Source: Lichtheimia corymbifera B2541
Taxonomy: Eukaryota > Mucoromycota > Mucoromycetes > Mucorales > Lichtheimiaceae
NCBI GenBank assembly: GCA_000697475.1
Contig: JNEU01001031.1
Coordinates: 186,001 to 250,000, forward strand
Length of the DNA: 64,000 nt
Direction: 5' to 3'
Below are positions 57,054-64,000 of this stretch, one piece after another. The position numbers were made by a program, and so were the translations under genes. Below the pieces are notes generated by a model, which saw only the letters and a program-made list of their open reading frames with translations, was not told where the DNA came from and searched no databases. The number at the start of each line of letters is the position of its first letter. The stretch's first letter is position 1.

Positions 57054-58734
57054 TTACAGCACAGTGCGTTTGATCTTTTGCCGAATACGGCTCAGTTGGC
57101 CATCAATCTTGTGCATTTGTTCTTCGAGCTCTTCCTTTTGGTGCCTTTGATGCCTATTCACCACTTGGATTGGAATCTTGCCATACACCGATTGTAGCTA
57201 CAGTAAGGGTGAGTGAGGTTTTCTCACATACAATATACCCGCTGTTTCCCCCTTACTCTCTCTTTTTCATGTGTCAATTCTCGTAGCTCATGATCAAGAA
57301 GCAGCCCGCCAGGTAAGGGTGTTGGGGGATGCATCATTCTACAATGTCAATCAATACATGTATATAATACTAAAATGAATGAACCTACTCTTCGGTCTGG
57401 CCATGAGAATATAAAGCTGTGGGGTGTGGATCTTGTCGTAATACCATAACCTCCTGTTCCAATTGCGCCAAACGCGACTAGCAAATCAACACATGGGTCA
57501 ATTTGGGAAATAATCGCTAAACCCACGACAACAACTTACATTCAATGTGCCGATAATGCGATCCTTTTCTCTCATCCGTGTTTTCCATGCCGCCTTTTCG
57601 TGTTGTGCACTGACACGCAATGCCTACAAAAGAAGCGTACGTGGTGTTGGTGGGCATTATGCGTGAAAAGCCAACTCGTTTTATACAATACCTCCATTTC
57701 TTCTTTGTAACGCTTCGCTTCAAATGACCATTTCCTTGCATCTTCAGCTGTCGTCTTCATTTTTCGCAAGAGAAGATCCATATCTTGCACCTGATTGTCC
57801 TGTTGTATTGCCGATCAGATCCTCTGCGTTTCAGTTTCACACACAATAATCATATGTAAACCACCACCCCCTTTTCCTTTCTCTCTCTCTTCATTCTCAC
57901 CTTTTCACGTTCCATTTCTTCCAGCTTGGCTGCATTTTCCTTGTTTGTTATTTCCAACTTGGTCATGTTTTCAGTCATGGCTGATATAAACAATCAATAA
58001 GTGCACATGGATCTTTCATGCAAAGCTAGTAGGTAGCCCACCTTGATTCTGTTTTCTCAACGCCACAACCGTACTTTTTTCCTTTTCAAGTTCGGCACGA
58101 AGCGATATGATCTCATCGTCCGTATTCTTGTAGAGCACAGTGGCTGTTGCGGTGGTGTTGGTGGTTTCGGTAGATGCTGTGGAAGATGACGAGCAATGAA
58201 CATTGCCAACAGCAGCAGCAGCTGTAGCGGCTTCAATCACTTGCCATTCACGGCTAGTGTTACTACCTTCTTGTGTTGGTTTCGAGCAAGAAGGCGATGA
58301 TCGTTGTTGTTGTTGTTGCTGCTGCATGGATGACTCGTTGTTAAGGAGTTGAATGGATGATGATGAAAAGATGCAGCTTTGATGCCGTTGCTGTGTAATT
58401 GAATCGTTGGAAGTCGTGGTGGTTGGCATGGCAAAGTAAGCGCTTCATCAACATAAATGAGCCTTTTTTCCCCTTTTACAAATATGTATTCACTTACCTT
58501 GCTCTATGTTGCGCTTTCAAAGATGCCACAGAATCATTTCGTTGTCTGGCTAAAAAGGAACAAAAGTTAGGATGAGAGAAGGATCGTGGCTATTCATACA
58601 ACAAGCATGTATGCACCTTGCAAAGATGAAGAGGATTTCTTTGACATGTCTTGTTGAGAGGGTGTTGAAGGGCCAGTGTCAAACATTTTCCAAAACTTTA
58701 GCATTTCATATCCGTTTCCAGCAAGAGTACTCAT
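57054..58734 (-). CDS. Coiled-coil protein of unknown function
   Basis: A multi-exon gene whose product I do not recognise. The start at 58734 gives MSTLAGNGYEMLKFWKMFDT. Next come a short exon (ARQRNDSVASLKAQHRA) and a Ser/Gln/Thr-rich exon with poly-Gln and poly-Ala. Then a series of helical, heptad-like exons follows: DDEIISLRAELEKEKSTVVA, MTKLEITNKENAAKLEEMER, MDLLLRKMKTTAEDARKWSF and KAAWKTRMREKDRIIGTL. The last exon (stop at 57054-57056) encodes VYGKIPIQVVNRHQRHQKEE and an ending rich in Arg/Lys. Exon joins in the 57240-57560 part are uncertain. A cytoskeletal or scaffold role is a guess. Confidence 0.65.
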
Positions 58735-58746
58735 ATTGACGAAGAA

Positions 58747-58768
58747 GAAAGAAAGAAAGAAAGAAAGA
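58747..58768. repeat. (GAAA)n microsatellite
   Basis: About five GAAA units lie just upstream of the start of the coiled-coil gene, within its probable 5' leader. Confidence 0.85.
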
Positions 58769-59019
58769 CAAAGAGCCAAGCAAGACAAAATATTCGTATG
58801 ATATACACAGACAAAGAGAGAAGGAAGCGCACGCGCCACAAGATATTATTAAAACAATGAGAATCATCTAAGGGGGTGGAGGATTGTCACTAAAGAAACA
58901 GGGAATAATAACGCATGAAAAAGGAAAGGATAAGGGAGGGAAAGAGAGAAAATAAAGATTGCGATATACAACAAGGGCGTTCCCATACCCGCTGCTTTCT
59001 TAACACAACAACGAGCTGC

Positions 59020-60353
59020 TTACTGATGGCGCCTGCGTTTGGTATAGAGTAACATAGCAACAAAGACAAAGAATAGAATGTAAAGCAATGTATAGACACC
59101 CCACATGGTACGGATTGACATGCCACCAGAGCCATCACCGAGGCCGCCCGGTTGTTGATAGATAGGAAGCCGTTTTTTGATCCATGGGCGAGTAAACTCA
59201 TCAGGTAAGGTAGGTTTCCAATGAGGAATGTAGGGTGGTCCTTGCCGTACATAATCCCATTTGCCTTCTGGTATGCAAGAGCGATCCGTTCGCAGGTATT
59301 GACCAATATCACGAGGATAGTCCATCGTTGTTGTGTTATGCCTTGCTTGCCACCATGACGCAACACCTCGGCATATACCACACCAACCGCTCTTGTTGTT
59401 GAAACGTTCCCAATCACCCCATTGGTTCAAGAATGGCTCACTGACACGTTGTTGTAGCTCCATGTCCTGGTTGCGATAATTGAAATATTCAAGATAGGCA
59501 GTGTCATTTTGATCGAGATAATGCAAATAGTCGGCAAGTTCACGTGGATCAGGATAAGCATCCATTCGAATGGCTGAACGTGCATTGGGTAAAAAAGAAT
59601 CGTATGAGGGTGGACCATCGACGATGGGTACAGTGGATGATTGAAATGTATCAAACAACTTTTCAGTAACGTAGTCGTCGCAATTGGAGTTCTCGATAGC
59701 AAGATAGAACTTGTACTGACCCATCAATTCGTCGCGGGATACATTATCAGTGAATGCTTTGTTGTTGAGGCATGTGCCATAGCTGTCAATGTTGATATAC
59801 TTCATCAATTCTCGGACGTAATGATGTCTTCCACTCCACGCATCACAATTGGAAGCTATCCATAGCACTGGACTATCCCCTGTTTTGCTGCTCATATCAG
59901 GTGGAGGCTGGTTCACTGCATTGAGGATATTCGGTGAATAGTATCCCATAAAGAATCGACTCTGCAAGTTGTATGACGCAAGGTATTCAAAGGTATGCAT
60001 CTTGGCCTCATCGCGTCGGAACGGTGGATTGATGGGTGACTCCATGGTCATTAGGATCCACGGCTGCCCCACTGCATGGTCTGGGACATCGTTGTCATTG
60101 TAGTCAAAGGCGTGAAAGACAATGGCTGCTGCATCGTTGACAAGGGACCGATTGCTGGTTACTGTGCACCAAGAGTCGCTTTCAATGTCGAGATCAGGGG
60201 GTTTGGTGCAAGAGACATCCAAGTTTGTACCTTGATAGTCAATGTTACAATACAAGTGGTGATAATAAAAGAATGGATGCAATATATACCATCGTTGTAA
60301 GGTTGAGTGAAGAAAGGTGTCCAATACACAATGGATATGGGAGGAAGAGACAT
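59020..60353 (-). CDS. GT10 alpha-1,3-fucosyltransferase-like glycosyltransferase
   Basis: A 424-aa GT10 family enzyme, expected to move fucose from GDP-fucose to glycan acceptors in the Golgi. Exons, in transcript order, are 60353-60290 and 60230-59020; they join SIVYWTPFFTQPYNDG to TNLDVSC in frame. The donor-binding family motif is clear: YKFYLAIENSNCDDYVTEKL followed by STVPIVDGPPSY. An SNCDAWSGRHHYVRELMKY segment also matches the family. No N-terminal anchor is present. Instead there is a C-terminal membrane helix (YTLLYILFFVFVAMLLY) with a KRRRHQ tail, the reverse of the usual type II order. The HUT1-type sugar transporter gene lies upstream, on the same strand. Confidence 0.88.
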
Positions 60354-60428
60354 GAAATACAATCACGGAGTGTCTTAATTCACCCCTTTACTTATTTGTA
60401 TGTTGTAATCTCTATATGACATTCTACT

Positions 60429-61532
60429 CTACTCTGCTTTGGCGATCTTTCCAACAGCTGCTAATCCTTGCTTCTCATCCATCGTGGGCTGAAATGCCTT
60501 TTTTAATCGCATTGATTCTTGCTTCTTGATGTATGCTTCGATACCAATAGCTAAAAAGAAATAAAGTAGTTAGATCTTTGTCATACTCTACATCCCATCA
60601 TCCATCCACTTACCCAAAAAGACCATGACAACACCAGTCCATTGTCCTAATGTCAGCCGATGATTGAACCAAAAGATGCTGAGGAGCATAGTAAACAGCT
60701 TTCGAGTTACTGTCACTGTAACCAATCGCAGACTGCCATATTCTTGTAGTGTGTAAAAGATAAAGAGTTGACCAATGGCACCACAGAGACCAAAGAGCAA
60801 TACGTCGCCAACGACTGCTGGATGTGTTTGACAAAATTGGATGGCACGCCATAACTCGTCATTGTAAGGATTCAATACCAAAAAAGATGCCATGAAGATA
60901 GAGCCGATCGCATTCATAAAGAACATCATATGCTGACCGGTGACCTTTTGGGAATACTTGTGGAAGATCTCGTCCTGGGTAGCGTTGGTCAATCCATCGA
61001 TCGCCAAGTTCATGGTCAATAGGAACAAGCCCCATAACGAATTAGCGGCGGCTGCCTTTTTGTTGCCATCGACTGGATGATAGAGCATAAACATGGATAC
61101 GCCGGCTGTGATGAGCAAGACGCAGAGATTCTTGTAGAGTGGGAACTTGCGACGATAAAACACAAAGTTCATGAGCATGACTGGAATGAGCTTGCAGGAT
61201 TTGCCGAGGATCATGGTGGGATAGTCAATATGCTTGAGTGCTGCATAGCCAAACGGTGATCCAATACAGTTGAGAAAGGCCACTTGCCCATACTTTGTAA
61301 GAAGCGATCGCGGCATGTTGGATATATTCAGTGATCGTCGACTGAACTTTAGGTATATAAACGACACAATGGCGGCGATCAACGACTGGATGAGATTGAG
61401 GAATATAAAGAATCGAAACTTTTCCGGCTTGTCGCCATCGCCGTAAGGTGTGGTGCTCACACGTTCCTGCACAACGCCCCATGTTAAAAAGCACAAATAG
61501 ATGCCAGCAACGCAAAAGGTGAAGCGTAGCAT
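60429..61532 (-). CDS. HUT1: HUT1/SLC35B1-type nucleotide-sugar transporter
   Basis: A 346-aa ER membrane carrier of the drug/metabolite transporter superfamily. Yeast and fission-yeast Hut1 carry UDP-galactose or UDP-glucose, and the animal homologue exchanges ATP/ADP. Exons, in transcript order, are 61532-60614 and 60550-60429. Family motifs include FLTWGVVQERVST at the start, SPFGYAALKHIDYPTMILGK, CKLIPVMLMNFVFYRRKFP, NLAIDGLTNATQDEIF and QLFIFYTLQEYGSLRLVTVT. About ten membrane helices are expected. The start at 61532 (MLRFTFCVAGIYLCFLTW) is preferred to a longer Ser/Pro-rich leader. The C-terminus GKIAKAE lacks a clear KKxx signal. Confidence 0.92.
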
Positions 61533-62478
61533 AGCGAACTGAGGTATAATAAAAAAGTAGGAGGAGGGGGAAGGATAAAAATGTAAAGGAAGGGATGAAA
61601 GGGATAAAAGATGGTATTTGACACTTTTGCCAACGTGGTTGCAACTGGTTGGCATTCAAGTCTCAGGTGTCACAAATCAATGCAATCATTCCATTGGCTG
61701 GGTAGTAGTAGCTAGTATAAGTGCTTATCACGTGCATCATCTAATAAATGTACATTAGTGACCCATTTGACGCATGGATGTACTAGGATATGAAGCTCCA
61801 ATCAGTGATAGCTTTGTTCTTTTCAAAGAATTGATTTTATTGTGTCTAATAGATTAGGTTATATACACACCTCAAAAAGATAATATTTATGAGTCATCAT
61901 ATCATGAAGTTATTACGGTATAAATGACGCTTTATATGCTCCTTTAAATCCAAGCTGCAGGATCAAGAACCAGTATTTTATTTGAATGGATGACAAGGCA
62001 ACTCCTATGTACAGGAACAACAACAACAACAACAAAGCCCGACCAACCACCAGCAAGCTGAGAAAAGCCAATACCGAATCAGTATACCTATCTCCTAATA
62101 GAGAATGTTCAATTATCCTCGTAGCAGTAATACGCCTATCATCATGTTCATTCTAGCTGCTTTATATTCATAGCCTTATCGCTCTTCCCTGATGATAAAA
62201 GGACATGGATAAACGACCGGATCATGGATATCCATTCATCACACTCGATGTCTTTTGGAGTCAATAAACGAACTGATAACATGCCTATCAATGGTTTGAA
62301 GTTGTAATATACCCGTAGCATTTAATATGATGTGCATTTATTGATCATTGTATACGCTAACTGGAACTCTTTTGGAGATGTGTGGTGTCGGCTTGAATTG
62401 GCCGCTTAAAATCTAAAGTCACGCGAAAACAAAAGTAGTGCTTGCCTCTTGCTTGAACTTGGTGAGATCGTATACATC
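61533..62478. other. Divergent intergenic region with CAA repeat
   Basis: This lies between the HUT1 and PP2C genes. It contains a (CAA)n run at about 62016-62036 and AT-rich sequence. No supported ORF or RNA is seen. Confidence 0.6.
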
Positions 62479-64000
62479 ATGGAAGGCGTTGACACAGAAC
62501 TCAAGGATCTCAACCTATCCGATCAATTGCGGTCCAATTCCTCCTTCATGAAGATTGCTGCGACTCTCTTTCATTATGGAAACCAGTCGATGAATGCTGC
62601 CCAATTGGTCACTGCAGTCAGGGCACTCAATCTGCTTCCGCTTAGGTAAGAATGAACCCCATCCGATCCATCGCATGCGTGGATGACACTCATTGTGTCA
62701 TGGTTTGTAGAGGAGAAACACCCAAGAGTACCATTCAAGGTATCATTTCGACGTCTCGCAAGCAAGCCAGGGATTTGAAGCAGCCTGATCCGTTTACTAT
62801 CCACAAGGAGAATTCGGGACGACAGGCCAAGTACTCGATTTCCGATACGGTGTTGAATGGCGTCAAAGTGCCAGAGCCCTTGGAGATACCGGATGAGCCT
62901 ATCATTCTGAAGCCTGTGGAGAGCTCAAGTGGCAGTTTCACCTCCTCGTATTCACTGGGCAAGCGTCAAAGGAAATCACCAAAGTATTATACACCTGAAG
63001 CTCTCCGCAAGGCCAAGAATCGTCGTGCCAGAGCCGCCAAGCTACGTCGGAAGAACAAGGAAGGATTCAGTGGTGCCGAATCTGACAGCAACTCGGATGT
63101 GGATGTGGATATGGATGAAGACCTTGAGTAAGTACAGAGTTATTGATGATGAAAAGGAAATACTGATTTGGTGCAACCTAGTTTCATGTCAATGGCATCA
63201 TCGGATGAAGAAGATTCTCAAGTCAATACAATCCCAGAAGAAGACACTATCAGCGGCTATTCTCTTCTCTATTCTGCACCTCCTGCTGATCAAGATTATA
63301 TCGATCCTATCAATTTTGAAGATTATGGTGTCGCATCCTACTTTGCCATTGCACAACAAAAAGGCTATTCGTATCCACGTTTTCGGTCACATGACAAGAT
63401 CAAGATCCCCAAAGTTCATTGCGAAGACAAGTTCCGTGTCACTGATGTCATCTCCAATGCAACACAACGTGCTATTGGCCGTCTCTTCATTCTTGCTGAT
63501 GGTCATGGTGGTCGTGGATGTTCCGAGTACTTTGTTCGCAACACACCTGCTGCCGTCCAAAAGCTATGCAACAACTACGACCCTGAGAAATTCGATGATA
63601 AGGATGTACAGAAGCAATTTGAAAGAGATATCAAGAGGATGGTTGAGGAAATCGATACAGAATATCTAGCATTGAAAAGGATACAACTTGGACGACACCA
63701 GGCAGCAAACAACAATAATCACAATGATAACAACAGCAACTCGGATCAACAGAATGAGACAGCAACACCGAATGAGGAGTTGGACAATGATGGATGTACT
63801 TTGATTCTCAATCTATTTTTCGGCAAATGGCTTATCAATATCAACGTTGGCGACTCACGTTCAGTATTAATATCCGCACCGAAGCCTGCTGATACAGTAC
63901 AAAAAACAGCCGAAGAACTTAACACCCATCCACTCATTTGCGGCCTTGACAATGATTACAAAATGGACGTTGTGTTTGCATCTCAAGATCACAAGCCATA
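62479..64000 (+). CDS. PP2C-type phosphatase with N-terminal winged-helix-like domain, 3' partial
   Basis: A metal-dependent Ser/Thr phosphatase cut by the window end. Exons 62479-62645, 62711-63127 and 63182-64000 join in frame. Residues about 22-75 (FMKIAATLFHYGNQSMNAAQ... then RGETPKSTIQGIIST) match the HARE-HTH/GDS1-like winged-helix pattern, usually found in chromatin proteins. A basic region (KRQRKSPKYYTPEALRKAKN, then RRARAAKLRRKNK) and an acidic Ser/Asp tract follow. The PP2C domain then begins, with the metal-binding ADGHGGRGCSEYF motif and later DGCTLILNLFFGKWLINI and NVGDSRSVLIS. An Asn/His/Asp-rich insert lies between these motifs. Nuclear action is likely (inference). Confidence 0.85.

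Noticed and set aside
60159..60362. GT10 protein starting with the intron retained (67 aa product)
   Set aside because: Splicing at 60290/60230 restores the GT10 family frame; the retained form stops early.

Overview
The window looks like nuclear DNA from an early-diverging filamentous fungus, most likely a Mucoromycota/Mucorales species (inference). Genes are dense, on both strands, and mostly split by short introns of about 50-75 nt. Those introns have GTAAGT-like donors and TAG/CAG acceptors, with two probable GC-AG introns. Gene content is typical of fungi that kept ancestral eukaryotic genes: E2F partner DP, RBM48, TMEM18, ER-luminal P58/DNAJC3, cullin 4, ZUP1-type deubiquitinase, a GT10 fucosyltransferase and Mis12. 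No rRNA, CRISPR or convincing tRNA was seen.

Layout. 1-1335: 3' end of an MFS monocarboxylate-type transporter. 1391-4560: first copy (A) of a non-coding repeat family. 5566-11596: DNAJC3/P58, a CAP/PR-1 secreted protein, TMEM18 and a sorbitol/xylitol-type dehydrogenase, all on the minus strand. 12060-16343: second copy (B), which includes a nearly perfect inverted repeat of about 2.9 kb. 18279-25467: C2H2 factor, an unknown Trp-rich protein, RBM48, a Ysc84/SH3YL1-type SYLF-SH3 protein, and an acidic low-complexity protein with basic helical inserts. 26145-26390: a relic resembling a glutamate decarboxylase C-terminus. 26714-34100: tight minus-strand run of cullin 4, ZUP1 and NCA2. 35682-45635: J-domain protein, bHLH factor, OPT transporter and Mis12. 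45811-49314: a single-exon 1167-aa mitochondrial PPR protein. 49315-52528: gene-poor. 52529-64000: DP, threonine deaminase, a coiled-coil protein, GT10 fucosyltransferase, HUT1-type nucleotide-sugar transporter, and a PP2C phosphatase (cut by the window end) with an N-terminal winged-helix-like domain.

Functional themes, from family knowledge. Ubiquitin control: CUL4 and ZUP1. ER and Golgi folding and glycosylation: P58, GT10, HUT1. Mitochondrial gene expression and ATP synthase biogenesis: PPR, NCA2. Cell cycle and chromosome segregation: DP, Mis12. RNA processing: RBM48. The least explained parts are the modular foldback repeat family and the winged-helix/PP2C fusion.
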